From positions 1 through 9,097 of the forward strand of contig CAMYNC010000137.1 in assembly GCA_947259685.1 (NCBI GenBank): DNA of 9,097 nt, read 5' to 3'. The notes beneath the pieces are model-generated. The model was not told where the DNA came from, searched no databases, and worked only from the letters and a program-made list of their open reading frames with translations. Below are positions 1 through 8,311 of this stretch, one piece after another (position 1 is the first letter of the stretch; every line of letters begins with the position of its first letter). This stretch comes from an uncultured Desulfuromonadales bacterium (GTDB lineage: Bacteria; Desulfobacterota; Desulfuromonadia; Desulfuromonadales; Geopsychrobacteraceae). A program made the position numbers and the translations under genes.

Positions 1-925
1 GGCGGATGAACTGCGCGGCGATATTGAACTGCTCGAGGGAGCGGCAAATCCCTTCAATATGGCGGACTATCTCAAGGCCAGCCAGACGCCAGTATTTTTT
101 GGCAGCGCGATCAATAACTTCGGCGTCCAGGAGATGCTCGATGCCTTCGTCGAACTGGCCCCGGCGCCAGGACCGCGCGAAACCGTGGAGCGGATCGTCG
201 AACCGGATGAGGACGCCTTCTCCGGCTTCGTCTTTAAGATCCAGGCCAACATGGACCCGGCCCACCGCGACCGGATCGCCTTCTTGCGCATCTGCAGCGG
301 TAAATTCACCAAGGGGATGAAGGTCAAACACCACCGCATCGGCAAGGATGTCAATCTCTCGAAAGCGACCATTTTTATGGCTCAGGATCGGGCCCATGTC
401 GAGGAGGCCTACCCCGGTGATATTATCGGCCTGCATAACCACGGTACGATCAAGATCGGCGATACCTTCACGCCGAAAGAGCCCCTCAAATTCACCGGCA
501 TTCCCAACTTTGCCCCGGAGCACTTCCGTCGGGTGCGGCTGAAGGACCCGCTCAAGTCGAAGCAGCTGCAAAAAGGTCTGATCCAGCTGGCCGAAGAGGG
601 CGCGGTGCAGGTCTTCAAGCCGATCAGCGGCGCGGAGTTTATCCTGGGGGCGGTTGGTGTGCTGCAGTTCGATGTGACCATGGAGCGGCTCAAGGCGGAA
701 TACAATGTCAATGCCGTCTATGAAGGGGTCGATTACAGCACCGCGCGCTGGATCGAATGTGCGGACAAGAAGCTGCTTGATGAGTTCAGCCAGAAAAATC
801 AGCACCATCTGGCCCATGACGCCGAAGGCCACCTGACCTACCTGGCAGCCAGCGAATGGCGGCTGGGGCACACCATGGAACAGTGGGAAGGGGTGGAGTT
901 TCTCAAATCACGGGAACACAGCTGA
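1..925 (+). CDS. prfC: Peptide chain release factor 3 (RF3), 3' part
   Basis: RF3 is a translational GTPase that removes RF1 or RF2 from the ribosome after peptide release. The window holds its last 307 codons; codons begin at base 2 and the GTP-binding domain lies upstream of the window. The fragment opens with the end of the G domain ([14 protein letters not shown], then [19 protein letters not shown], the usual RF3 segment before domain II). An EF-Tu-like domain II follows (about [17 protein letters not shown] to IKIGDTF). The RF3 C-terminal domain comes last, with VGVLQFDV and the terminal REHS resembling the E. coli ending REH. The Met at base 59 is internal, not the start. The TGA stop is followed at 28 bases by an intrinsic terminator. 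There is no frameshift or internal stop. The assignment is firm; only the missing 5' part limits it. Confidence 0.95.
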   Translation, partial: ADELRGDIELLEGAANPFNMADYLKASQTPVFFGSAINNFGVQEMLDAFVELAPAPGPRETVERIVEPDEDAFSGFVFKIQANMDPAHRDRIAFLRICSGKFTKGMKVKHHRIGKDVNLSKATIFMAQDRAHVEEAYPGDIIGLHNHGTIKIGDTFTPKEPLKFTGIPNFAPEHFRRVRLKDPLKSKQLQKGLIQLAEEGAVQVFKPISGAEFILGAVGVLQFDVTMERLKAEYNVNAVYEGVDYSTARWIECADKKLLDEFSQKNQHHLAHDAEGHLTYLAASEWRLGHTMEQWEGVEFLKSREHS

Positions 926-952
926 TTCACTTTTATCATTTATCTGCTTACT

Positions 953-981
953 AAAAGGGCCGCAATTTGCGGCCCTTTTTT
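953..981 (+). terminator. Intrinsic terminator of prfC
   Basis: An 11-bp perfect stem (953-963 with 969-979, core GGGCCGC/GCGGCCC) surrounds a 5-base AATTT loop and ends in six T residues (976-981). The flanking A and T runs make it nearly symmetric, so it could also act on the other strand, but no minus-strand gene reads into it. Confidence 0.9.
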
Positions 982-1001
982 GGTCGCCCCGATAAACGGA
1001 G

Positions 1002-1031
1002 TTGCGAAGATCACAGAACTCCTGTGATAAT
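1002..1031 (+). promoter_or_regulatory. Probable asnS promoter (sigma-70-like)
   Basis: A -35-like TTGCGA (1002-1007) is separated by 18 bases from a -10-like GATAAT (1026-1031). TGT directly before the -10 box makes it an extended -10. It lies after the prfC terminator and 45 bases before the asnS start, with no other gene between. This is pattern matching only; the start site is not known. Confidence 0.5.
1011..1027. promoter_or_regulatory. Inverted repeat in the asnS promoter, possible operator
   Basis: TCACAG (1011-1016) and CTGTGA (1022-1027) form a perfect 6-bp inverted repeat with a 5-base spacer. It fills the gap between the predicted -35 and -10 boxes and overlaps the first two bases of the -10, a typical position for a repressor site. 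The half-sites resemble CRP half-sites in the wrong order (TCACA before TGTGA), so it is not a standard CRP box. No regulator can be named. Confidence 0.3.
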
Positions 1032-1076
1032 CGTAATTTATTCTCCTACACTGGCGTGAGATGAAAGGGTGCATCG

Positions 1077-2465
1077 ATGAACAGAAAAGCGAGATCCGCA
1101 ATCAAACAGGTGCTGCGGGCTGAGCAGGCCGCTGAAGTCTGTGTTCAAGGCTGGGTTCGCTCGGTTCGCCGGGGCAAGGATGTGAGTTTTATCGAGTTGA
1201 ATGACGGTTCCTGTTTTGCTTCGCTACAACTTGTGCTGAGTCCGGAGCTGGGAAATTACCCGGCAGTGACCCGCGTGGGAACCGGCGCCTGCCTGACGAT
1301 TGCTGGCGACTTGGTTGAATCGCCGGCCGCGGGCCAGCGCTGGGAACTGCAGGTCAAGCAGGCCCAGATTCTCGGTGATGCCGACGACAGCTATCCGCTG
1401 CAGAAAAAGCGCCACTCGTTTGAATTTCTCCGCAGTATTGCCCACCTGCGACCTCGTTCCAACAGCTTTGGAGCGGTCTTCCGGCTGCGCAGTGCGCTGT
1501 CGTTTGCCGTGCATAAATTTTTTCAGGAGCGCGGCTTTATCTATGTCCAGACGCCGATCATCACCGCTAACGACTGCGAGGGGGCAGGGGAGATGTTCCG
1601 GGTCAGTACCCTGGATGCAACCAACCCGCCGCAACAGAACGGGCAGATCGACTGGTCGCAGGACTTTTTCGGTGAGCGCACCGGGTTGACCGTCAGCGGC
1701 CAACTGCAGGGGGAGCTGTTTGCCACCGCTTTTTCCGATATTTATACTTTTGGCCCAACCTTCCGCGCCGAAAACTCCAACACCAGCCGCCATGCGGCCG
1801 AATTCTGGATGATTGAACCTGAGATCGCCTTCGCCGATCTGGCCGATAACTGCCAGCTGGGCGAGGATTTCCTCCGTTACCTGGTGACCTATGCGCTGGA
1901 AAACTGCCAAGAAGATCTGGAATTTTTCAACCAGCGGATCGAGAAGGGGCTGATCGACAAACTCGAAGCGCTGGCCAAAGCTGAATTCAAAACCATCAGC
2001 TACAGCGAAGCGGTCGAGCGGCTGCAAAAGTCGCAGCAGAAGTTTGATTTTCCGGTTGCCTGGGGTTGTGATCTGCAGTCGGAACATGAGCGCTACCTGA
2101 CCGAGCAGGTCTTTAACGGTCCGGTCTTCGTCACCGATTATCCGAAAGACATAAAAGCCTTTTACATGCGAGTGAATGGGGATGATAAAACCGTCGCCGC
2201 CATGGACCTGCTGGTGCCGCGGGTCGGCGAGATTATCGGCGGCAGTCAACGTGAAGAACGGCTTGATGTCCTCGAAGCCCGGATGGCCGAATGCGGTGTG
2301 CCGACCGAGCATCTCGACTGGTACCTGGATATCCGGCGCTGGGGAAGCTGTCCCCATGCCGGTTTCGGCCTTGGCTTTGAGCGGCTACTGATGTACATCA
2401 CCGGCATGGAGAATATCCGCGACGTTATCCCTTTTCCACGAACGCCGGGAAACGCACGATTCTAG
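1077..2465 (+). CDS. asnS: Asparagine--tRNA ligase (AsnRS)
   Basis: This cytoplasmic class IIb aminoacyl-tRNA synthetase activates asparagine with ATP and charges tRNA-Asn. The 462 residues match the usual length of bacterial AsnRS. The N-terminal OB-fold anticodon-binding domain covers about residues 20-100 ([20 protein letters not shown]). The catalytic core shows LRPRSN (124-129), EGAGEMF (168-174), motif 2 as [16 protein letters not shown] (229-244), [11 protein letters not shown] (355-365), [14 protein letters not shown] (384-397) and motif 3 as GFGLGFERL (429-437). The protein ends in [12 protein letters not shown], like the E. coli enzyme. The AsnRS-type motif 2 and ending favour Asn over Asp specificity. 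The ATG at 1077 is chosen because AAAGGG lies seven bases upstream and the OB fold begins soon after. A separate AsnRS implies direct tRNA-Asn charging rather than reliance only on the amidotransferase route. The stop overlaps that of the convergent ATPase gene. Confidence 0.97.
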   Translation: MNRKARSAIKQVLRAEQAAEVCVQGWVRSVRRGKDVSFIELNDGSCFASLQLVLSPELGNYPAVTRVGTGACLTIAGDLVESPAAGQRWELQVKQAQILGDADDSYPLQKKRHSFEFLRSIAHLRPRSNSFGAVFRLRSALSFAVHKFFQERGFIYVQTPIITANDCEGAGEMFRVSTLDATNPPQQNGQIDWSQDFFGERTGLTVSGQLQGELFATAFSDIYTFGPTFRAENSNTSRHAAEFWMIEPEIAFADLADNCQLGEDFLRYLVTYALENCQEDLEFFNQRIEKGLIDKLEALAKAEFKTISYSEAVERLQKSQQKFDFPVAWGCDLQSEHERYLTEQVFNGPVFVTDYPKDIKAFYMRVNGDDKTVAAMDLLVPRVGEIIGGSQREERLDVLEARMAECGVPTEHLDWYLDIRRWGSCPHAGFGLGFERLLMYITGMENIRDVIPFPRTPGNARF

Positions 2466-4255
2466 CCGGTCACTGCCACCACCTCTTCAAAGGTTGTCTG
2501 GCCGAGCAGCATTTTGCGAATCGCCGATTCACGTAAACTGCTCATCCCGTCCTCATGGGCTAGAGCCGCCAGAGTGGCAGGGGTGATCTGCTCGGTCAGA
2601 GCAGCTTTGATGCGACTGTTGACATCCATCACTTCAAATATGCCGCTGCGGCCTCTATAGCCGGTTCCCCGGCACTCACCGCAGCCGGCCCCTTCCCAAA
2701 CTTTGACATCATCATCGCCCAGATCGAGATAGTCTCGCTCCGCATCGCTGAGCAACCGTTCCCGCTTACAATTGCTGCAGATGCAGCGCACCAGACGTTG
2801 AGCATTGACGCCGATCAGTGTCGAGGCCAGCAGAAAGTAGGGGATGCCTAATTCGAGCAAGCGGGTGATGGAGCTGGGGGCGTCGTTAGTGTGCAGGGTC
2901 GACAGCACCAGGTGGCCGGTCAGGGCGGCTTGCACGGCGTTTTCGGCGGTCTCTTTGTCGCGGATCTCACCGATCATGATGATATCCGGGTCCTGGCGGA
3001 GAATATTGCGCAAGACGGTGGCAAAGGTCACATCGATGGCCGATTGCACCCCAACCTGGTTGAACTCTTCCATTACCATCTCGATCGGATCTTCAACCGT
3101 GACGATATTGACTTCAGGAGAGGCCAGAGCGCGCAGCGACGAATAGAGGGTGGTGGTTTTCCCGCTGCCGGTCGGACCGGTGACCAGCAGGATACCGTTC
3201 GGCTGCCGGAGAAAGGAGGAATAGAGCTGGTATTCGCGGGGCTCGAAACCGAGTTTTTCCAGATCCTGCATCAGGATATCGGGATCAAAAATCCGGATGA
3301 CAACCTTTTCGCCGAAGGCGACCGGTAGGGTGGAGACGCGGAGCTCGATAATTTTGCCCTTGTGTTCGGTTTTAATCCGGCCATCCTGGGGGCGGCGCTT
3401 TTCCGCCAGATCCAGGCGGGCCAGCAGCTTGATTCTTGAGACGATCGAAGGGTGCAAATTTTTCGGGATAACATGCACGTTGTGCATGACCCCGTCGACC
3501 CGCAGTCGGATCAACGATTTTTCCCGTTTCGGCTCAATGTGGATGTCGCTGGCGCGCTGGTCAAAGGCATACTGGAGTAAAAAATCGACGGCGGCGATAA
3601 TATGTTTATCGGTACTCTCGGCCCCCTGTTGCACCGGACTGCGCATCTGGAAATACTGTTCAAGGTTGGAGATATCGGTTCCCTGTTGCAGCTCCGATTC
3701 GGCGGCAATCACCGAGGCCCGAAAACCGAAAAACTCACCGAGAATTTTCAAAATATCGCTACGCGAGGCGAGCACCCGATCGGTTTTGATCTGCCGGGTT
3801 CTCTCCAACTCTTCAATCGCCTCATTATTGGTTGGATCGGATACTGCGAAGGTGACCACCGCATTTTTTACGGCCACCGGGATCATCAGGTTTTTCAGCG
3901 CAAAAGCCCGTGAGATATGCTGACCGACGATCTCCATATCGAGTTTAAGCGGGTCGATTTTCAGGTAGGCTAACCCGGCTGCTTTGGCCAAGGATTCGGT
4001 GATCAGGTCCTCGGTGAGCAATTGTTTGCTGCCGGGGATCTCCAGATTGAAGGAACTGATCACCTCCGCCGGCGAGAGCAGTTCGAGATCTTTGGCTTGT
4101 TTGCGCGAATGACCGCTGCTCTGCTGCCTTTGTAACCGCGCCTGCTGAGTCTCCCCCTGGGCAAGGATCATCTGTAGCTGGGCATCACTGAGCAAGCGCC
4201 GGCGATGCAGCAGGTGACTGACGGTTTTCAGGTTCAAGGCGTGTTTGGCAACCAT
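2462..4255 (-). CDS. GspE/PilB-family type II secretion or type IV pilus ATPase
   Basis: This is a hexameric cytoplasmic ATPase of the type that drives pseudopilus or pilus assembly at the inner membrane. The 597 residues hold a polar, Gln/Arg/Lys-rich stretch (35-58), a GspE/MshE N-terminal domain (about 60-175), the conserved SDIHIEP segment (236-242), Walker A GPTGSGKT (360-367), the Asp box VTVEDPIE (385-392), Walker B IIMIGEIRD (425-433) and the His box GHLVLSTLHTNDA (447-459). The zinc-binding cysteines follow as C493-x2-C496 and C525-x2-C528, with an extra C491. All catalytic motifs are intact, so it should be active. PNGILLVTGPTGSGKTTTLY and the GVNAQRLVR segment look closer to GspE, but PilB cannot be excluded without its partners; none are in the window. 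AAGGAGG four bases before the ATG supports this start. It is transcribed alone here, divergent from the TAXI receptor gene and convergent with asnS. Confidence 0.93.
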   Translation of the reverse strand: MVAKHALNLKTVSHLLHRRRLLSDAQLQMILAQGETQQARLQRQQSSGHSRKQAKDLELLSPAEVISSFNLEIPGSKQLLTEDLITESLAKAAGLAYLKIDPLKLDMEIVGQHISRAFALKNLMIPVAVKNAVVTFAVSDPTNNEAIEELERTRQIKTDRVLASRSDILKILGEFFGFRASVIAAESELQQGTDISNLEQYFQMRSPVQQGAESTDKHIIAAVDFLLQYAFDQRASDIHIEPKREKSLIRLRVDGVMHNVHVIPKNLHPSIVSRIKLLARLDLAEKRRPQDGRIKTEHKGKIIELRVSTLPVAFGEKVVIRIFDPDILMQDLEKLGFEPREYQLYSSFLRQPNGILLVTGPTGSGKTTTLYSSLRALASPEVNIVTVEDPIEMVMEEFNQVGVQSAIDVTFATVLRNILRQDPDIIMIGEIRDKETAENAVQAALTGHLVLSTLHTNDAPSSITRLLELGIPYFLLASTLIGVNAQRLVRCICSNCKRERLLSDAERDYLDLGDDDVKVWEGAGCGECRGTGYRGRSGIFEVMDVNSRIKAALTEQITPATLAALAHEDGMSSLRESAIRKMLLGQTTFEEVVAVTG

Positions 4256-4567
4256 GCTTCCTCCTTAACATCTTCCTGCAAGATAGCAAAAACATCCCAT
4301 AGAATTAAAGGATTTTATTTTTTCGGACTGGGGTGCTGGATGTTTCTAACCCTTGTTATCGACCCACTAAGGGCTGAAGCTGTTTGGCTATGCAGGCATG
4401 GTCAGTGCTGGGTGGATGTATCGTGCGACTCAAGCGGTTGGTCTCCATGAGTTTTTTTGTTATTGGAATTGCTATTCCACAGATACTCGATAAGCTTTCT
4501 GTTGGAATACATTTCGTCAGTCCGCGTGTGGCGGATAACCTTACTATCTTTTTACAGGAGGAGTTCG
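4256..4567. other. 312-base divergent intergenic region with TGGAAT repeats
   Basis: This region must carry the promoters of the minus-strand ATPase gene and the plus-strand TAXI receptor gene, but I see no convincing -35/-10 pair for either. The best plus-strand pair is TTGTTA at 4457 with GATACT at 4482, with a poor 19-base spacing. TGGAAT occurs at 4464-4469 and 4503-4508, with its complement ATTCCA at 4474-4479; the first and last of these form a hairpin with a 4-base TGCT loop. A small ATCTT/AAGAT hairpin (4270-4284) lies in the ATPase leader. Short reading frames here lack ribosome sites and recognisable protein. No riboswitch or tRNA was recognised. Confidence 0.4.
4464..4479. promoter_or_regulatory. 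TGGAAT-TGCT-ATTCCA inverted repeat, possible operator
   Basis: A perfect 6-bp inverted repeat with a 4-base spacer, about 90 bases before the receptor start. A further direct copy of TTGGAAT lies 39 bases downstream (4502-4508). Its placement fits a regulator site for the transport genes, but no regulator is encoded nearby and the repeat is short. Confidence 0.25.
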
Positions 4568-5539
4568 ATGAAAAAAGTTTGCATGTTCCTGTTGGCATTT
4601 GCAGTGACGATCAGTTTTGTCCCGGTATTTGAAGCTGAGGCCGCCAATCAATTTGTCACCATCGGTACGGGTGGTGTAACCGGGGTCTATTATCCGACTG
4701 GTGGAGCGATCTGCCGGCTGGTCAACAAGACCAGAAAAGAGCACGGTATCCGCTGCTCGGTGGAAAGTACCGGTGGCTCGGTGTACAACCTGAACACTAT
4801 CGCCGCCGGCGAGCTGGATATGGGCGTAGCCCAGTCCGACTGGCAGTATCATGCCTATCATGGCACCAGCAAGTTTTCTGCTAAAGGGCCTAACAAGGAC
4901 CTGCGCTCAGTCTTTTCGGTTCACCCGGAGCCCTTCACCATGGTTGCTCGGACTGATTCGGGAATTAAAAACTTTGCTGATATCAAAGGCAAGCGGGTCA
5001 ATATCGGCAACCCTGGTTCCGGACAGCGTGGCACCATGGAGGTTATGATGACCGCCATGGGGATTACTGTGGGAGACTTGAAACTCGCTTCTGAGTTGAA
5101 AGCTTCCGAGCAGTCCAGTGCTTTGTGTGACAACAAAGTTGATGCCATGGTCTATGTTGTTGGTCACCCCAACGGTTCGATCAAAGAAGCAACGACCTCC
5201 TGTGATGCGGTTCTGGTGAATGTTACCGGCCCGGTGGTTGAAAAGTTGATCAAAGACAATGCTTACTACCGGACCGCAACCATCCCCGGCGGTATGTATC
5301 GCGGGACCGATAGCGACACCAAGACTTTCGGTGTTGGAGCGACCTTTGTCTCCTCTGCCAAGGTTCCAACAGATGTTATCTACAATGTCGTCAAGGCGGT
5401 TTTTGAAAACTTTGAGGACTTCAAAAAACTCCATCCGGCGTTCGCACATCTCGTAAAAGAAGAGATGATCAAGGATGGCCTTTCTGCGCCGCTGCATGAT
5501 GGGGCGGTTAAATACTACAAAGAAGCAGGGCTGATGTAG
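4568..5539 (+). CDS. TAXI-family TRAP transporter periplasmic solute receptor
   Basis: TAXI receptors bind a substrate in the periplasm and pass it to a TRAP permease. From the ATG at 4568 the protein has 323 residues, normal for the family. A Sec signal peptide (MKK, hydrophobic core 6-21, probable cleavage after AEA at residue 25 or one residue later) is followed by the family signature [16 protein letters not shown] (33-48). ESTGGSVYN (66-74), [14 protein letters not shown] (78-91) and [11 protein letters not shown] (147-157) are also typical. Four cysteines in the mature protein (49, 63, 187, 212) could form disulfides. Cys5 lies in the signal core and is not a lipobox. An in-frame TTG at 4457 would lengthen the protein but bury the signal peptide; AGGAGG six bases before 4568 decides the start. 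The fused permease lies next on the same strand, beyond a terminator. The substrate is unknown; glutamate and other carboxylates are examples for TAXI systems. Confidence 0.93.
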   Translation: MKKVCMFLLAFAVTISFVPVFEAEAANQFVTIGTGGVTGVYYPTGGAICRLVNKTRKEHGIRCSVESTGGSVYNLNTIAAGELDMGVAQSDWQYHAYHGTSKFSAKGPNKDLRSVFSVHPEPFTMVARTDSGIKNFADIKGKRVNIGNPGSGQRGTMEVMMTAMGITVGDLKLASELKASEQSSALCDNKVDAMVYVVGHPNGSIKEATTSCDAVLVNVTGPVVEKLIKDNAYYRTATIPGGMYRGTDSDTKTFGVGATFVSSAKVPTDVIYNVVKAVFENFEDFKKLHPAFAHLVKEEMIKDGLSAPLHDGAVKYYKEAGLM

Positions 5540-5561
5540 GTCTCTCGTGCAGGCTTGAATG

Positions 5562-5598
5562 AACAAAAGTGCACCGTCGCGGCGGTGCACTTTTGTTT
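5562..5598 (+). terminator. Strong intrinsic terminator after the TAXI receptor gene
   Basis: A 15-bp perfect stem (5562-5576 with 5583-5597) closes a 6-base TCGCGG loop, and the 3' arm ends in TTTTGTTT. It sits 22 bases after the receptor stop, between receptor and permease. The A-rich 5' arm also makes it a possible terminator on the other strand. In RNA the same stem could protect the receptor message from 3' decay. Confidence 0.85.
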
Positions 5599-5685
5599 GA
5601 TCCTTGACTGCCCCTGGCTATGAAATGGTTTTTTGACCCATCGAGCGGGTCTTGAGCAGTTTTGCAAGCTTAAGGAATCTCTGTG

Positions 5686-8268
5686 ATGACCGAGCCGACG
5701 CCCCAGAATAAAATTGTCGAGCAGCTCCCTGAGACGATCGTTGAAGCAGAATCGGGAGCGCGAAATCCAAGTGGATCCTTCCCGAAAAAAGTTTTATTTT
5801 TCGTCCCGCTGATCTGGACGCTGTTCCAGCTCTGGTACGCCTCGCCGCTGCCCTTTCTGTTCAACGTTTTTGTTCTGAACGATACCGAGGCCAGGGCGAT
5901 TCACCTGGCCTTCGCCATCTTTTTGGCCTTTACCGCCTTTCCGTCGTTTAAATCCTCGCCGACCACTTATGTGCCGATTCAGGATTGGTTACTCGGTCTG
6001 GCCGGGGCTTTTTGCGCTTCCTACCTGTATCTCTTTTACGAGTCTTTGGCCGACCGGCCCGGCGATCCGTCCCAGCTGGATATCATCGTTTCGATCTGCG
6101 GTCTGATTCTGTTGCTCGAGGCGACCCGGCGGGCATTGGGCCCGCCATTGATGGTGGTGGCGACGGTCTTCATCATCTATACCTTCGGCGGCCAGTGGAT
6201 GCCGGACGTAATCGCCCATAAGGGGGCCAGTCTGGCTAAGGGGATGTCCCATTACTGGTTGGGAACCGAGGGCGTGTTCGGGGTTGCGCTGGGGGTTTCA
6301 AACGGCATGGTCTTTATGTTCGTGCTGTTCGGCGCATTACTTGAGGCGGCCGGTGCCGGCAACTATTTTATCCGCGCCTCGTTTGCCGCCCTGGGCCATC
6401 TGAAAGGCGGCCCCGCCAAGGCCGCCGTGGTCTCTTCCGGGTTGACCGGGCTGGTTTCGGGATCTTCGATCGCCAACGTGGTCACAACTGGGACCTTCAC
6501 CATTCCCTTGATGAAGAAGGTTGGTTTTAGTGCGGAAAAATCCGGTGCCATCGAGGTTGCCTGCTCTACCAACGGCCAGCTGATGCCGCCGGTCATGGGG
6601 GCGGCGGCGTTTTTGATGGTCGAATACGTCGGCATCAACTACATCGACGTTATCAAGCATGCGTTTCTGCCGGCCGTCATCTCCTATATTGCGCTGGTTT
6701 ACATAGTTCACCTGGAGTCTTGTAAGATGGGGCTGGAGGGGATGGAGAAGATCATCACCAAGACCATTCCGCAGCGGGTTCTGTCATTTGTTCTGACCAT
6801 TCTGTTTTTGATCATCATGGCTGGGGTGACCTATTACGGCCTGGGCTGGATTAAAGGGGTTGCCGGCGCTGGGACTATCTATGTGGTGGTTATTTTGCTG
6901 GCGGTGGCCTACCTGGCTTTATTGAAGTTTGCCTGTAAGGTCCCTGAGCTTGAGATCAGCCACGAGATCAACGAGCTGCCGCACCTCGGTAAGACCGCCC
7001 AGGCTGGCTACTATTTCCTGCTGCCGATCGTGGTACTGATGTGGTGCCTGGTGGTCGAGCGGCTCTCACCGGCGCTGTCGGCCTACTGGGCGACGATGCT
7101 GATGATCGTCATCCTGCTGACTCAGCGCCCCTTGCAGGGCCTGTTCCGTAAAGACCATGGCCCGCAATACACCTTTAAACGTGGGTTCGATGACTTGATT
7201 GCCGGCATGGTTTCCGGTGCGCGTAATATGATCGGCATCGGCGTGGCGACAGCGGCGGCCGGTATTGTCGTCGGGACCGTCACGCTGACTGGGATCGGCC
7301 TGGTGATGACCGAATTCGTTGAGTTCATCTCCGGAGGTAACCTGATGCTGATCCTGTTGTTCACTGCGGTGATCAGTTTGATTCTGGGAATGGGCCTGCC
7401 GACCACCGCCAACTACATCGTCGTTTCCACCCTGATGGCGCCGGTGATCGTCGATCTGGGGGCGCAGAACGGCCTGATAGTGCCACTGATTGCCGTTCAT
7501 CTGTTTGTGTTTTATTTCGGCATTCTCGCTGATGATACCCCGCCGGTCGGCTTGGCGGCTTTCGCTGCGGCCGGGATTTCCGGCGGTGACCCAATCCGCA
7601 CCGGTATCCAGGGCTTCATTTACGATATCCGTACCGCGGTGCTGCCGTTCATGTTCATCTTCAATACCCAACTGCTGATGATCGGCATCGACCACTGGTA
7701 CCACCTGCTGCTGGTGATCGCCGGGGCGGTGCTGGCCATGTTGGCTTTTGCCGCCGGGACGCAAGGGTATTTTCTGACCAAGAGCCGGCTCTGGGAAACG
7801 GTGGCCCTGTTGCTGGTCGCACTGGTGCTGTTCCGGCCGGGGATCGTCTGGGATAAGGTCTTCCCACCGCTGATCGAGGAGCCGCCGGGCCAGCTCGAGA
7901 CCTGGGTGGGGAATATGGAGCCTGGTTCAGCCTTGCGTTTGATGCTCAAGGGAGAAAAAATGAGCGGTGCTGAATTCACCAAGACGATTATGCTGACCGT
8001 CGGTGATGAAACGACCGCCGCCGAGCGGCTGGCCGGCGTCGGGATTGAAACGCGCGAGGAAGACGGAAAGGTATTAATCGACAATGTGGTCTTTTCCAGC
8101 CCGGCGGAAAAAGCCGGAATCGACTTCGATCAGGAGATTCTGAATATCCAGATACCGACCAAGCGGTTGCCGAAAGAGCTCATGTATATCCCGGCGACAC
8201 TGCTTTATGGGTTGATCTGGATGGTTCAGGCGCGCAGAAGAAAAAAACCTGTAGCGGTGCCAGCTTGA
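5686..8268 (+). CDS. TRAP transporter permease, fused 4TM/12TM subunits
   Basis: This inner-membrane protein imports receptor-delivered solute using an ion gradient, normally sodium. The 860 residues fuse the small DctQ-like and large DctM-like TRAP subunits, as is usual for TAXI systems. A polar N-terminal tail (1-33) precedes the small-subunit membrane helices (about 35-170). The large subunit shows GLVSGSSIANVV (255-266), NGQLMPPVMGAAAF (296-309), GMGLPTTANYIV (568-579) and ADDTPPVGLAAFAAAG (615-630), all DctM hallmarks. After the last core helices comes a soluble stretch (about 722-828) with FSSPAEKAGI (803-812), resembling a PDZ-type loop and matching the DUF3394-like tail of some fused TRAP permeases. 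A final helix (about 832-847) ends in ARRRKK. AAGGA at 5672-5676 serves the ATG at 5686 or the adjacent in-frame GTG at 5683; the ATG is preferred. The protein is complete and uninterrupted. The substrate cannot be read from the sequence. Confidence 0.95.
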   Translation: MTEPTPQNKIVEQLPETIVEAESGARNPSGSFPKKVLFFVPLIWTLFQLWYASPLPFLFNVFVLNDTEARAIHLAFAIFLAFTAFPSFKSSPTTYVPIQDWLLGLAGAFCASYLYLFYESLADRPGDPSQLDIIVSICGLILLLEATRRALGPPLMVVATVFIIYTFGGQWMPDVIAHKGASLAKGMSHYWLGTEGVFGVALGVSNGMVFMFVLFGALLEAAGAGNYFIRASFAALGHLKGGPAKAAVVSSGLTGLVSGSSIANVVTTGTFTIPLMKKVGFSAEKSGAIEVACSTNGQLMPPVMGAAAFLMVEYVGINYIDVIKHAFLPAVISYIALVYIVHLESCKMGLEGMEKIITKTIPQRVLSFVLTILFLIIMAGVTYYGLGWIKGVAGAGTIYVVVILLAVAYLALLKFACKVPELEISHEINELPHLGKTAQAGYYFLLPIVVLMWCLVVERLSPALSAYWATMLMIVILLTQRPLQGLFRKDHGPQYTFKRGFDDLIAGMVSGARNMIGIGVATAAAGIVVGTVTLTGIGLVMTEFVEFISGGNLMLILLFTAVISLILGMGLPTTANYIVVSTLMAPVIVDLGAQNGLIVPLIAVHLFVFYFGILADDTPPVGLAAFAAAGISGGDPIRTGIQGFIYDIRTAVLPFMFIFNTQLLMIGIDHWYHLLLVIAGAVLAMLAFAAGTQGYFLTKSRLWETVALLLVALVLFRPGIVWDKVFPPLIEEPPGQLETWVGNMEPGSALRLMLKGEKMSGAEFTKTIMLTVGDETTAAERLAGVGIETREEDGKVLIDNVVFSSPAEKAGIDFDQEILNIQIPTKRLPKELMYIPATLLYGLIWMVQARRRKKPVAVPA

Positions 8269-8280
8269 TCCGCTTTACAG

Positions 8281-8298
8281 CCACTCTATTGGCAGTGG
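8281..8298 (+). other. Small hairpin just before the usp ribosome site
   Basis: CCACT (8281-8285) pairs with AGTGG (8294-8298) around an 8-base loop, two bases before the GGGAGG ribosome site of the universal stress gene. It has no T run, so it is not a terminator. It may only tune message stability or translation, or may be chance. Confidence 0.25.
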
Positions 8299-8311
8299 AT
8301 GGGAGGATGAC

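Noticed and set aside
1011..1027. CRP binding site
   Set aside because: The half-sites are in the opposite order to the CRP consensus TGTGA-N6-TCACA.
1224..2357. A 377-codon open frame on the minus strand
   Set aside because: It lies entirely opposite asnS, whose full-length protein matches the family throughout; the reverse frame shows no recognisable motif and is a codon-bias shadow.
3297..3923. A 208-codon plus-strand frame
   Set aside because: It is antisense to the GspE/PilB ATPase, whose conserved motifs cover the region.
4529..4544. Sigma-54 promoter before the receptor gene
   Set aside because: TGGC is present but the GC needed at the -12 element is missing at the correct spacing; the same failure applies at 5615-5630 before the permease.
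4457..4567. Upstream TTG start adding 37 residues to the TAXI receptor
   Set aside because: It has no ribosome site and would bury a clear signal peptide that begins right after AGGAGG and ATG at 4568.
4256..4567. c-di-GMP (GEMM) riboswitch in the divergent spacer
   Set aside because: Considered because such leaders are common in possible relatives, but the conserved GEMM core elements are not seen.
4384..4632. An 82-codon frame overlapping the receptor start
   Set aside because: No ribosome site or recognisable protein; it runs out of frame into the receptor gene.
5604..5661. Sigma-70 promoter before the permease from TTGACT or TTGACC
   Set aside because: Both make good -35 boxes, but neither is followed by a -10-like hexamer at 16-18 bases.
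7066..7764. A 232-codon minus-strand frame opposite the permease
   Set aside because: The translation is rich in His, Gln, Asp and Arg, as expected from the complement of membrane-protein codons, and has no known domain.
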